A DNA stretch of 33,569 bases. Origin: a virus. Below are positions 15,208 to 23,365 of this stretch, piece by piece. The stretch covers positions 1-33,569 of IMG/VR virus record IMGVR_UViG_3300044678_002246; one strand, 5' to 3'. Numbering within the stretch: the first letter of the stretch is position 1; each line of letters begins with the position of its first letter. The notes under the pieces were generated by a model. The model was not told the origin of the DNA. It did no database searches and saw nothing but the letters and a program-made list of their open reading frames with translations. A program made the position numbers and the translations under genes.

Positions 15208-17021
15208 CAACACCAAAGCGATGGACTCCCGGGGATCCGCTAACTGCTGAGCGACTCAACGAGACAATCAGAGAATCTGTTCGTCCGCGCCGAGACATTT
15301 CTCTCGGTAACGGATCGTCGCTGGTAAATGAGACTCTCGGAAACCAGTCGGCCACCGAGAGACACCAGCAGATAAAACTCGTTGTTGCTGTCACGGACTT
15401 CGCGATTTCCGGGACTCCGACAGACATCGCAGCATGGCCCGACGACATTCCGTCCGGACTGGTTAAAGAAGTCCGACTGAACCGCAGGTCAGGAACTCAT
15501 GGGCAAGATGACTCTAATAAATCCTTCCGCGCCTACGACGCTGTCGGCGGATTAAATGGAGGGATTTGCCAGACGGGGACAACCACAAACCCTGCCAGCG
15601 AGTCATCGACAACGGCAGCCAGCAAGTTGGCATGTGACGTTTTTTATGTCTTGTTTAATACAGCATCAAAGAGATGGGAAGTCATTGAGGCTGGCGGGCG
15701 CACCCATGAAATCTGGTTCACTATTGACGAGGTGCAGAGAGAACAGGAATGCGAAACAACCCTGATTGTCCGGCCAACTTACTACACAGGGGGATGCTCT
15801 ACAGGGATTCCCGGCGAGGATCAGGACGGCCTAGTTACTGTCACAGACCCATTCAGAACTCTGGAACAATACTCGGAAGAGTATCTACTTGCTGCGACAG
15901 GACGTGCAACGTGGATGTATCCACGCACTGGCAACGGTTCCAGTAGTTTATCCGCTGAATCAACGAGCAGTTCTTCGGGTGGTGAGTGCAATCCAGTCTG
16001 GATCGTGGACATTATCTACGAACCTGTAATCTGCGCTTCGTCTAGCTCATCATCGAGTAGTTCGTCATCCAGCAGCAGTTCGTCCTCAAGCAGTTCGTCC
16101 TCAAGTAGTTCTGCTTCCAGTTCTGCATCCAGTTCTGCTTCCAGTTCTGCTTCCAGTTCTGCTTCCAGTTCTGCTTCCAGTTCTGCTTCCAGTTCTGCTT
16201 CCAGTTCTGCTTCCAGTTCTGCATCCAGTTCTGCTTCCAGTTCTGCTTCCAGTTCTGCTTCCAGTTCTGCTTCCAGTTCTGCTTCCAGTTCTGCTTCCAG
16301 TTCTGCTTCCAGTTCTGCTTCCAGTTCTGCTTCCAGTTCTGCTTCCAGTTCTGCTTCCAGTTCTGCTTCAAGCTCGGCGTCTGCTTCTGCTTCTGTATCC
16401 GGAAGCAGTTCGTCCTCAAGCAGTTCAGCATCCAGCAGTTCAGCATCCAGCAGTTCAGCATCCAGCAGTTCAGCATCCAGCAGTTTAGCATCTGATTCGG
16501 TGTCTGATTCGGTGTCTGGTTCGGTGTCTGATTCGGTGTCTGGTTCGGTGTCTGGTTCGGTGTCTGGTTCGGCATCCAGCAGTAGTTCGTCATCCAGCAG
16601 TAGTTCAGTATCCAGTAGCAGTTCTGCATCCAGTAGCAGTTCTGCATCCAGTAGTAGTTCTGCATCCAGTTCCTCAGTGTCGGAATCGGGTTCGGTGTCT
16701 GGCTCTGTGTCTGGCTCTGTGTCTGGCTCTGTGTCTGGCTCCGTGTCTGGCTCTGTGTCTGGCTCTGAATCGGCGTCCAGTTCAGCGTCCAGTTCAGCGT
16801 CCAGCTCGGCGTCCAGTTCAGCGTCCACTTCGGCGTCCACTTCGGCGTCATCGGAATCTGCATCCACTTCGGCCTCTGATTCATCCGGATCATCCGGATC
16901 ATCCGGATCATCCGGCGCAAGCTGCAACATGGTTTTGATAGACGTGAGTTTTGATTCAGTTACCTGTATGCTTACAAAGACGTTCTGCAACCTAGTCACA
17001 GGCGAAATAACAACGGAGTGA
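15204..17021 (+). CDS. Giant Ser-rich repeat tail protein, probable glycosylated fibre or adhesin (605 aa)
   Basis: Residues 1-278 form an ordinary domain beginning MTTPKRWTPGDPLTAERLNE, the type of head that anchors phage appendages to the tail tip. From residue 279 to ~572 the chain is almost only Ser with Ala, Gly, Val, a few Asp/Glu and Thr. Blocks change in order: poly-Ser, SSSA units, SSSSA units, SVSG/SVSD units, SSSSSA units, SVSG again, SSAS, then SGS. A short end follows with four cysteines, CNMVLIDVSFDSVTC and an MLTKTFC segment, a small capping domain. Such Ser-rich tracts are stiffened by O-glycosylation in bacterial Ser-rich adhesins. The glycosyltransferase cassette begins 554 bases downstream. 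Confidence 0.8.
   Translation: MTTPKRWTPGDPLTAERLNETIRESVRPRRDISLGNGSSLVNETLGNQSATERHQQIKLVVAVTDFAISGTPTDIAAWPDDIPSGLVKEVRLNRRSGTHGQDDSNKSFRAYDAVGGLNGGICQTGTTTNPASESSTTAASKLACDVFYVLFNTASKRWEVIEAGGRTHEIWFTIDEVQREQECETTLIVRPTYYTGGCSTGIPGEDQDGLVTVTDPFRTLEQYSEEYLLAATGRATWMYPRTGNGSSSLSAESTSSSSGGECNPVWIVDIIYEPVICASSSSSSSSSSSSSSSSSSSSSSSSSASSSASSSASSSASSSASSSASSSASSSASSSASSSASSSASSSASSSASSSASSSASSSASSSASSSASSSASSSASSSASSSASSSASASASVSGSSSSSSSSASSSSASSSSASSSSASSSLASDSVSDSVSGSVSDSVSGSVSGSVSGSASSSSSSSSSSSVSSSSSASSSSSASSSSSASSSSVSESGSVSGSVSGSVSGSVSGSVSGSVSGSESASSSASSSASSSASSSASTSASTSASSESASTSASDSSGSSGSSGSSGASCNMVLIDVSFDSVTCMLTKTFCNLVTGEITTE
16038..16920 (+). repeat. In-frame Ser-Ala minisatellite array (12-, 15-, 18- and 9-bp units)
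   Basis: The first large block (about 16108-16370) has 22 tandem copies of a 12-bp unit related to TCTGCTTCCAGT, nearly all identical, with a few GCATCC variants. Further blocks use AGCAGTTCAGCATCC (15 bp), TCTGGTTCGGTG-type (12 bp), an 18-bp poly-Ser/Ala unit, TCTGGCTCTGTG (12 bp), TCCAGTTCAGCG (12 bp) and TCCGGATCA (9 bp). All units are multiples of three, so slippage changes length without breaking the frame. Confidence 0.95.
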
Positions 17022-17028
17022 CATAGAC

Positions 17029-17526
17029 ATGAGTTCATCAAGTGAATCAAGCTCATCGCTCTGTCGTTGTTGTGGCTGTCCATGTTGTCCAGGATGGCCA
17101 CAAGCGTCCTCAGCGGGAATTTATTGGACTTCAATCGAAGAAGCGGCTAGTGATTGCGGAGGCGTACCACCTTTTCCTTATGAATTCGGCTATACATTCG
17201 GATGTGATATCGGCGTGCAAACTGTCTACGATAACAGCAGACCTATTTACGTTCGTATGATTTGCAATAGAGAGACGCTCACATGGACAATAGAATACAA
17301 GTCGTTTGCTACAGGAACAGGCAGTTCAGATTCGGAGACGTGGAGTTGGGTTGAAGTAGCCAATAACTTCACTTGTCCTGATTGTGCTGACGCAATTGAC
17401 GGAGTCGCCTACGCCACATTTGATTTTGTTGCTGTCAATGGATGCGAAATCAGCAGGCCTCCCAGTGGAGAACTCGTCAACTTCAATGTTTTAATTCACG
17501 CTGAGGTGGAGCTGTCATGTCCATAA
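17029..17526 (+). CDS. Cys-rich tail-tip associated protein with a Ser tag (165 aa)
   Basis: ATG 17029 lies 7 bp after the Ser-rich protein. The N-terminus is MSSSSESSSSLCRCCGCPCC: a Ser/Glu tag and then six Cys within nine residues, dense enough for a metal cluster or interlocked disulfides. The rest is beta-rich (YEFGYTFGCDIGVQTVYD, LTWTIEYKSFAT, VAYATFDFVAVNG) like a small surface domain. I do not recognise the family. It shares the Ser tag and the Cys theme with its neighbours and probably belongs to the same tail-tip structure. Confidence 0.6.
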   Translation: MSSSSESSSSLCRCCGCPCCPGWPQASSAGIYWTSIEEAASDCGGVPPFPYEFGYTFGCDIGVQTVYDNSRPIYVRMICNRETLTWTIEYKSFATGTGSSDSETWSWVEVANNFTCPDCADAIDGVAYATFDFVAVNGCEISRPPSGELVNFNVLIHAEVELSCP

Positions 17527-17574
17527 AGGGTTAGCTACGGCTGATCAATAAATACGAAATGAAGAAAACTGAAA

Positions 17575-20160
17575 ATGAAAACTGTTGATTCTGCAGAGCT
17601 ACTTAAAAGGCACGCTGAGACTTCTCGTTTGAAAAGACGAGAAAATCGAGCAAGCAATGTTCAAGAGCCTCCGTTGCAGAAATCTAAAGGCGTCGGAACA
17701 GTCCTATCGTCAATCTTCAGCACCATCGGGATTGTGGCATCGGAGGGTTGTAGTTGCAGGCGGCACGCAGTGGAGATGGATCGACGTGGCACGAAGTGGT
17801 GTCTTGAAAACATAGACACAATCGTGGGATGGCTGCAAGAAGAAGCTGTCGCAAGAAAACTGGTGTTCTTTCGTGCTGGTGTAAAGATTGCCTTGTATTC
17901 ATTACTTAAAAGCTATTCGATATTTGAAAATGTTCGTCCGGACAGCGGCGATGACAGCAGGGTCTTCAGCAGGCGCGACGACGAATGGGCAGTCGCAGTC
18001 ACGGCAGCACCGCGAGCCGGAGAATACACTCTTGCCAAATGCCTGCATTCAATCATTGCGGCTGGCTGGAGCGACCCTGTTGTCTTCGCAGAGCCTGGTA
18101 TCGAGGTGCCTGAAGGAATAACCACATTCCACAACCAAGAACGACGAGGCTGCTTTCACAACTGGCTTCACAGTGCAAAATGGGCACTCGAAAACACCAC
18201 AGCGGAAATGATCCTGTGCGTTCAAGACGACTCTCTGTTCCACCCGGACAGCAGGCAGTTCACTGAGGATCACTGCTTGTGGCCCAGTGATGACACTGGG
18301 ATTGTCAGTCTCTACACTGCCTCGCACTACCAAAGCGAAAAAGGGGTGATGAAAGCAGTCGGGATTAACGAAGTCTACACGGGCGTATGGTGGGGCACCT
18401 GTGCTGTTGTTTGGAGGAGATCCGCACTTGAGGCAGTGGTCAACCATGAGATAACAAAAAACTGGCTGGGTATTTCACCACGGAAACAGGCTGATGAAAC
18501 CCACAACCCTAAACTGCGAGCAAAAAGGGTCGCTGATTATTTTGAAGGAAGGAAAAAGCAGCCGCACCTAATCAACAACAGTGACTACGTCGCTGGGCAT
18601 GTTCTCAACCTGCTTGGCTTCCGGAAGTTCTTCGTAGACCCATCGCCAGTATCGCACATTGCCAAAGTCTCAACAATAAATCACGGAGGGAATAGCGGCA
18701 AGAGGAATTGCGCACGATGTGCAGACCACAAAAAACCACTCATGTCTCAGGTTGGGACAGTTATCAACAGGATTGAAAAGGAAGAAGACATTATGGCATC
18801 AGGAAGAGGACCAAGGCCAGCAGGAGAGTCGCTAATCATAACTCCGGGACCATCAGTTGGCGCAGTGCCGAAACATACGTTTCTGATAAGGACTTCGTTT
18901 CGAGATCCAATAGTGTCGGCCTACAGATGGAACGTCACTCAGCATACGTTGCTCAAGTCGCTCGCATCTCAAAACAACAAAGACTTTGAGATTCAATTGA
19001 TTTGCGGAGATGATGACCCGCTGCGTGAGGTTAAGTTAGCGGCATTCAGTGAAGTTGCCCCGACAACAATTGCCCCGAAGGACTGGTACAACCAGCCACA
19101 CGACGGGGTATGGAGAAGAACAACCCGAGTCGATGACGACGACATGCTGTCGATCCGGTTCGTAGAGCTTCTGGCAGAGCAGCCGTTTGACGGAACCGAA
19201 TGCTTATTCAACTTCCCGATCGGATGCCTATGGTCAGAGGGGGTATCACATCGCTGGAATTACCCAGTGAACCAGTTCATTACCATTCAGACGAACACGC
19301 GACTGACTCCGTATCATTTTGCGCATCAGTACTATCAGCAACTCCTGCCTGTTGTTATCGTGACCGAGGAGATCCACTGGATGTGGATCAGGCACCACGG
19401 GGTACTCAGTGGGGCAACACCGGGAGCAATTCCGAAGCGGTTTACGCATGGCGTGATACAGACAAACGCAAGTCTGTTCCCGTATGACTTTGCGACCATC
19501 AAAACTGCTCTAGTCCATGATAATTCTGCAGTTGTAAAAGTATTGGAATTGCGCGCAAAGTACGGACGAGTTGACAAAGATGTACTCAACATCTGCGCAA
19601 ACGCGACTGATGAGTTAACAACACTTGCAGCGACTTACGGAACTGACAAAGGTGTCACTGGGACTCCAGACAAAAACCATCAGTACACGCTGGTCTACGA
19701 TCGCCTGTTTAAGGGGATGCGAGACCAGGTCGAACACGTCCTTGAATTCGGCGTGGGCACCGGCGCAAGTCTTCGAATGTGGGCAGACTATTTCCCTAAA
19801 GCGATGATTCACGGGCTGGACGTTAAGCGAAGAAGTGTGCCACATCCTCGGATCGTAACACACAGGTTTAACTCCATAACCCCGCTTGACACACACTTCA
19901 AGTTCTCATTGGTGATTGACGACGCGAGTCACATATCGAGTCACCAAAGAGTCATGTTCGAACTGCACAGCAAACATGTCAAGCCAGGAGGGTTCTATAT
20001 AATTGAAGACCTTCATGCCTGCAGACTGGGTGGCAAGTACTTAAACGAATCTCCATCCATGCTTGAAACGTGTCGTGAATGGGTGTCCAATCCGCCGTTC
20101 GGCTGGAGGTGCCAGCTTTACGGCGACCAGTTGTGCGTGCTTCAGAAAGATGAAGTGTGA
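17575..20160 (+). CDS. Trimodular glycosyltransferase - rhamnosyltransferase-like - methyltransferase fusion (861 aa)
   Basis: Residues 1-100 have a small Cys motif (GCSCRRHAVEMDRRGTKWC). Residues ~136-385 are a GT-A-like domain with a QDDS acidic motif at 217-220 and a conserved LWPSDDTGIVSLYTASHY. Residues ~430-650 resemble putative rhamnosyltransferases (FLIRTSFRDP, then RVDDDD at 518-523, then WIRHHG). Residues ~685-861 are a class I SAM methyltransferase with YGTDKG, LEFGVGTGAS (723-732), VIDDASH and GGFYIIEDLH. Each domain has a stand-alone relative downstream (26077, 26849, 22865). The enzyme probably builds and caps a sugar chain in several steps. It opens the sugar cassette 48 bp after the tail genes. 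Confidence 0.85.
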   Translation: MKTVDSAELLKRHAETSRLKRRENRASNVQEPPLQKSKGVGTVLSSIFSTIGIVASEGCSCRRHAVEMDRRGTKWCLENIDTIVGWLQEEAVARKLVFFRAGVKIALYSLLKSYSIFENVRPDSGDDSRVFSRRDDEWAVAVTAAPRAGEYTLAKCLHSIIAAGWSDPVVFAEPGIEVPEGITTFHNQERRGCFHNWLHSAKWALENTTAEMILCVQDDSLFHPDSRQFTEDHCLWPSDDTGIVSLYTASHYQSEKGVMKAVGINEVYTGVWWGTCAVVWRRSALEAVVNHEITKNWLGISPRKQADETHNPKLRAKRVADYFEGRKKQPHLINNSDYVAGHVLNLLGFRKFFVDPSPVSHIAKVSTINHGGNSGKRNCARCADHKKPLMSQVGTVINRIEKEEDIMASGRGPRPAGESLIITPGPSVGAVPKHTFLIRTSFRDPIVSAYRWNVTQHTLLKSLASQNNKDFEIQLICGDDDPLREVKLAAFSEVAPTTIAPKDWYNQPHDGVWRRTTRVDDDDMLSIRFVELLAEQPFDGTECLFNFPIGCLWSEGVSHRWNYPVNQFITIQTNTRLTPYHFAHQYYQQLLPVVIVTEEIHWMWIRHHGVLSGATPGAIPKRFTHGVIQTNASLFPYDFATIKTALVHDNSAVVKVLELRAKYGRVDKDVLNICANATDELTTLAATYGTDKGVTGTPDKNHQYTLVYDRLFKGMRDQVEHVLEFGVGTGASLRMWADYFPKAMIHGLDVKRRSVPHPRIVTHRFNSITPLDTHFKFSLVIDDASHISSHQRVMFELHSKHVKPGGFYIIEDLHACRLGGKYLNESPSMLETCREWVSNPPFGWRCQLYGDQLCVLQKDEV

Positions 20161-20891
20161 TGGAGGGGGTAAACGCAGTCGCTGCCATGAAGACGTACAG
20201 CAGCGACGATAACGCTTCTGATCGCGAAGATATTCGCAGGGCAGTCACCACGTACCAGAATACGTGTGGCTTGCCGTTGCATGTGTTCGACGATAACTCA
20301 TGCCCGACGTATGTCGAGTATTTGAAGGGATTCAAGGGTGTTTTTCTCCACACGCACGAGGAGAATGTTGGGCCAACTGAGAACAGCAATCGCTGCATGA
20401 GTCTGTTCAAACAGTATCACGAGATCGATGCGTTGATCCTGCTGGATGACGATATCGAGTTCCTGAAGCCTGGCTGGTCAGACCTATACCTCAATGCCCT
20501 CTCAGACGAAGTTCAGCTACTGTCATTCAATGACAAAGAAATCACGCAGTCACCCGGTGTCGCGCACGGCAACTACTCACTTTCGCAATGGAGTTGTGGG
20601 GTTTGCGTGACATTGACGCGGCACTGCTGGATGAAAGCTGGAACATATGGACCATTCCCGGAAAAGTATGGATGGTGCCATATTGAGTACAACTGGCGAT
20701 GTGCGTTACTTGGGCTCATCCCAATGGATGGGTTCTATGATGTACCTGCAATCCATGACTACATAAAGATTTCCTCTTACTCAGGAAGCGAAGAAAAGCT
20801 GCGTCAAATCGAAGTCAACGGTTTATCAGAAACAGTTGTGACAACAATGGAAAAGTACAAAGCCATGAGAATGAAAATGGGCATAGCATGA
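20160..20891 (+). CDS. GT-A type glycosyltransferase (243 aa)
   Basis: The acidic motif LLDDDIEFLKPGW (residues 94-106) is the nucleotide-sugar/metal site of GT-A enzymes. The N-terminal part (LPLHVFDDNSCPTYVEYL) supplies the UDP-binding type strand and DD pair. The C-terminal part has FPEKYGWCHIEYNWRC, like an acceptor-side motif. I chose ATG 20160 (TGATG overlap with the previous stop). A GTG at 20157 adds only one Met. Sugar donor and acceptor cannot be told from sequence. Confidence 0.8.
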   Translation: MEGVNAVAAMKTYSSDDNASDREDIRRAVTTYQNTCGLPLHVFDDNSCPTYVEYLKGFKGVFLHTHEENVGPTENSNRCMSLFKQYHEIDALILLDDDIEFLKPGWSDLYLNALSDEVQLLSFNDKEITQSPGVAHGNYSLSQWSCGVCVTLTRHCWMKAGTYGPFPEKYGWCHIEYNWRCALLGLIPMDGFYDVPAIHDYIKISSYSGSEEKLRQIEVNGLSETVVTTMEKYKAMRMKMGIA

Positions 20892-21301
20892 CCAAGGTCT
20901 ACACGGGCGGAACTTTCGATCTGTTTCATGCAGGGCATGTGCGATTCCTTCGTCGGTGTGCAGATATTGGGTCTGTGACGGTTTCGGTAAACACAGATAA
21001 CTTTGTATTGCGGTATAAAGGAAGAGCCCCTGCCATCAATCTGGAAGAACGCATTATCGTCCTTGAGGCGTGTCGCTGGGTATCACAGGTTGTGGTGAAT
21101 GAAGGCGATGAAGATTCAAAAGCCGCAATTGACAAGGTCAATCCTGACGTGATTGCGGTCGGTTCCGACTGGCAGTCAAAAGACTACTGCCGGCAGATGG
21201 GTTTCACATCAGAATGGTTGGAAGCCAGAAACATTGCACTGGTATACCTGCCCTATACGGATGGAATTTCATCAACCTTGATTAAAGAGAGAATGCAATG
21301 A
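20888..21301 (+). CDS. TagD-like cytidylyltransferase (137 aa)
   Basis: This is a nucleotidyltransferase of the HxGH superfamily: GGTFDLFHAGH at residues 7-17 (with the HAGH signature at 14-17) and the C-terminal ISST signature at 127-130 (DGISSTLIKER). The 137-aa length is that of glycerol-3-phosphate cytidylyltransferase, which makes CDP-glycerol for teichoic acid. The same scaffold also makes CDP-ribitol, CDP-ethanolamine or ADP-heptose, so the substrate is open. In a glycosyltransferase cassette it suggests that the glycan carries an activated alcohol-phosphate. Start and stop overlap both neighbours by 4 bases. Confidence 0.88.
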   Translation: MTKVYTGGTFDLFHAGHVRFLRRCADIGSVTVSVNTDNFVLRYKGRAPAINLEERIIVLEACRWVSQVVVNEGDEDSKAAIDKVNPDVIAVGSDWQSKDYCRQMGFTSEWLEARNIALVYLPYTDGISSTLIKERMQ

Positions 21302-21960
21302 TTCACATTCTGATGCCGACCCGAAACAAGCCTGAAGAAATCAACAGAGTGTGCAGCGAGTTAAGCGGATCGGAGTGTCGTCTGTGGCTTTATGTAGCAG
21401 ATGATGACCCGAAATTGGATGAATACAAATCATTGCGTTTGCCGACTGCTGCAACAGTCGTCTTCGGAACACCACTGGGGTTCAGTCGCGGAGTGAATCA
21501 TCTTGCGAGCATTGCAGCGAAACAGCCAAACGCGACCATGCTCATGCGTGCCGAGGATGACTTTTATTTCAAGCCGGGGTGGGATAAAAAATACAAAGAA
21601 GCCATGTGGAAAGACGGCGTCGGAATGGTATGGTGTAATTATGTGATGAAGGGGCCGGAAGCAGAGCCACACACGGCGGCGATAGGACTTGGGTGGTATC
21701 GTGCGCTTGGATGGTTTTCGTTGCCTGGCGTCCAGCACCACTACTGTGATAATGTGTTGCGAGAAATTGCTGAGGCCGCTGGTCGCAGCAGATACATCCC
21801 AGAGCCGATGATTGAGCATCGGCACAACCTCAAAGATCCAAGAAAGTGTGGGCATGGCCAGCAAATCTATGATGCAGACAAAAAAAGGTATGATCAGTGG
21901 CAGCATGGCGAAAAAGCAGACGACTGCAGACGAATTCTCGAAGCTCGACATGGAGTCTAG
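21298..21960 (+). CDS. GT-A type glycosyltransferase (220 aa)
   Basis: The N-terminus IHILMPTRNKPEEI is the canonical start strand of family-2-like enzymes. VADDDP (33-38) and RAEDDFYFKPGW (84-95) are the two acidic motifs expected for nucleotide-sugar and metal binding. AEDDFYFKPGW closely resembles LLDDDIEFLKPGW in the gene at 20160, so these two are probably related copies with different specificity. The C-terminus is basic and helical (DADKKRYDQWQHGEKADD). Its 3' end overlaps the next small gene by 56 bases. Confidence 0.8.
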   Translation: MIHILMPTRNKPEEINRVCSELSGSECRLWLYVADDDPKLDEYKSLRLPTAATVVFGTPLGFSRGVNHLASIAAKQPNATMLMRAEDDFYFKPGWDKKYKEAMWKDGVGMVWCNYVMKGPEAEPHTAAIGLGWYRALGWFSLPGVQHHYCDNVLREIAEAAGRSRYIPEPMIEHRHNLKDPRKCGHGQQIYDADKKRYDQWQHGEKADDCRRILEARHGV

Positions 21961-22108
21961 CCTGATTGCGGGCGAGATGATGATCAGGGTTCGCGTGACT
22001 GACGGCAAAGTGCTGACACGAGTCCAGACAAAAGAATTCCCCAACGCGGACATCGCAATCGCGGCAAAGTCCATTGAAGAACAATTGGCGACTCTGTACG
22101 CCACATAG
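21905..22108 (+). CDS. Small protein of unknown function inside the sugar cassette (67 aa)
   Basis: ATG 21905 begins MAKKQTTADEFSKLDMESS, but no strong ribosome binding site is visible, and the frame overlaps the end of the previous gene. The protein then reads IAGEMMIRVRVTDGKVLTRV and ends with a helix (DIAIAAKSIEEQLATLYAT). It looks like a compact beta-beta-alpha unit. An upstream in-frame ATG (21812) would bury the start inside the previous gene. No family is recognised; a chaperone or adaptor for the glycosyltransferases is only a guess. Confidence 0.5.
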   Translation: MAKKQTTADEFSKLDMESSLIAGEMMIRVRVTDGKVLTRVQTKEFPNADIAIAAKSIEEQLATLYAT

Positions 22109-22128
22109 TATTGATCGCGGCGAAATCA

Positions 22129-22863
22129 ATGACCCAGTTCGTCTACCTCAACGTCATCGGTCCCGACAACGGCGAAGAACTCCGGTTGTCGATGGCATCC
22201 GTGCGGAAGAACTTCACAGGATCGTCGACCTTCACGATCATCGGTGAAAAGCCGAAGTGGTACGACGGTCACCACATTCCCGCTTCGCGACTGACGAAGA
22301 TGCGGGAACTTCCCGGACGCATGACATTCCGCGACACGCAGGCAAAGATCATGCTGGCAGCGTCTCATCCGGAGATCGATGAAGAGTTCGTCTGGATGAT
22401 GGACGACCAGTTCTTCCTGAAGCCAACGTCACTCGAGGATCTCAGAGTCTTCCGGTATGACCCGTGGTATCGAGTGAATTCGAAGCGCGAGTGGCATCGG
22501 CTGATAAGACTCACGTTTGGCGCGCTGGCTGCAAATGGTCGAGGAAACTTTCAGGCCGGCACTCATCTTCCGCATGTGTTTGAGAAGACGAAGCTACAGG
22601 AGATGTTCGCTGAATACGGGTTCCCGAATAACTTGTACCTGTTCGAAATACTGTACGAAAATCATTGGCAATGTGGTCGCACGCCGATACCTTACGGCAG
22701 TACATGGCAGGGGGTTCAGTATCCGCAGTTTCTCAAGAGATTGCTGAGACCGCTGATGACTCGCCAGTTGAACGAGATTGATGCCAATGTGCTGAATTAC
22801 CAGAGCAGCGTATGGAGGCCGACCATGCGAGATTGGCTGAGAGGTCGGTTTACGGAGGAATGA
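22129..22863 (+). CDS. Stealth-like or GT-A-like sugar transferase (244 aa)
   Basis: The protein begins MTQFVYLNVIGPDNGEELRLS, then VRKNFTGSSTFTIIGEKPKW, then FRDTQAKIMLAA, and EEFVWMMDDQFFLKP with DD at residues 92-93. The order (first strand, a GE-KPxW turn, an FRDxxxK helix and an M-DD-FF strand) recalls the conserved regions of Stealth proteins, which transfer hexose-1-phosphate, though the match is by eye. If right, it would fit with the cytidylyltransferase in making phosphodiester-linked sugars. An upstream TTG (22111) is rejected in favour of ATG 22129. Confidence 0.65.
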   Translation: MTQFVYLNVIGPDNGEELRLSMASVRKNFTGSSTFTIIGEKPKWYDGHHIPASRLTKMRELPGRMTFRDTQAKIMLAASHPEIDEEFVWMMDDQFFLKPTSLEDLRVFRYDPWYRVNSKREWHRLIRLTFGALAANGRGNFQAGTHLPHVFEKTKLQEMFAEYGFPNNLYLFEILYENHWQCGRTPIPYGSTWQGVQYPQFLKRLLRPLMTRQLNEIDANVLNYQSSVWRPTMRDWLRGRFTEE

Positions 22864-22864
22864 G

Positions 22865-23365
22865 ATGGGACTGCCATCAGAAGAACTTAATAGGTTTGGG
22901 TCTGACAAGTGTTCTGTTCACAGTTACGGCGCGTTTTATGACCAGCTTTTTGCTTCAAGGCGGTTCGAATGTCTCGTTGAGATAGGGGTAGAATCCGGCG
23001 CAAGCATCAGGGCGTGGCACAACGTCGATCATGAGATGCATGTGATAGGCGTCGATAAGCAAAAGGTCGATGGGCTTAACGTAGTTCAGGCATTCACTCC
23101 CGATTATTTTCCTTTGATGAGGCATCTCGAAAAATTCGATAAGATTCCAGACCTGATTATAGACGACGGATCACACAGGGAGTGGGATCAGGTCTTGGGG
23201 TGGCATTATCTCTCGCCATTTTTGGCCGACGGTGGAGTTTATGTCATTGAAGACATTCCTGATGATAATGTTGTGAATCGATTCCGGTTTTACGGATGGA
23301 CAATAGAAGACTTCAGGCCGACAAGTGGCATCTGGGATGATGTCATTGCATGGAGAATAAAATGA
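22865..23365 (+). CDS. Class I SAM-dependent methyltransferase (166 aa)
   Basis: GGAGG (22854-22858) precedes ATG 22865. The protein has FGSDK..HSYG at the start, the SAM-binding loop VEIGVESGAS (38-47), an acidic strand end IGVDKQK, LIIDDGSH (97-104) and GGVYVIEDI. This is the same order as in the C-terminal domain of the 861-aa fusion (LEFGVGTGAS, VIDDASH, GGFYIIEDL), so the two are homologous. The family includes sugar O-methyltransferases of macrolide type. It probably methylates a hydroxyl on a cassette sugar. Confidence 0.85.
   Translation: MGLPSEELNRFGSDKCSVHSYGAFYDQLFASRRFECLVEIGVESGASIRAWHNVDHEMHVIGVDKQKVDGLNVVQAFTPDYFPLMRHLEKFDKIPDLIIDDGSHREWDQVLGWHYLSPFLADGGVYVIEDIPDDNVVNRFRFYGWTIEDFRPTSGIWDDVIAWRIK

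Noticed and set aside
16042-16920. 292-residue - strand frame made of NWK/NWM-like repeats
   Set aside because: Same cause: shadow of the minisatellite in another frame.
16016-17134. 372-residue open frame on the - strand, rich in Glu/Asp/Leu/Ala
   Set aside because: It is the reverse complement of the Ser-repeat array. A repeat unit of 12 bp without stop codons in any frame leaves long open frames. No ribosome binding site and no operon context on that strand.
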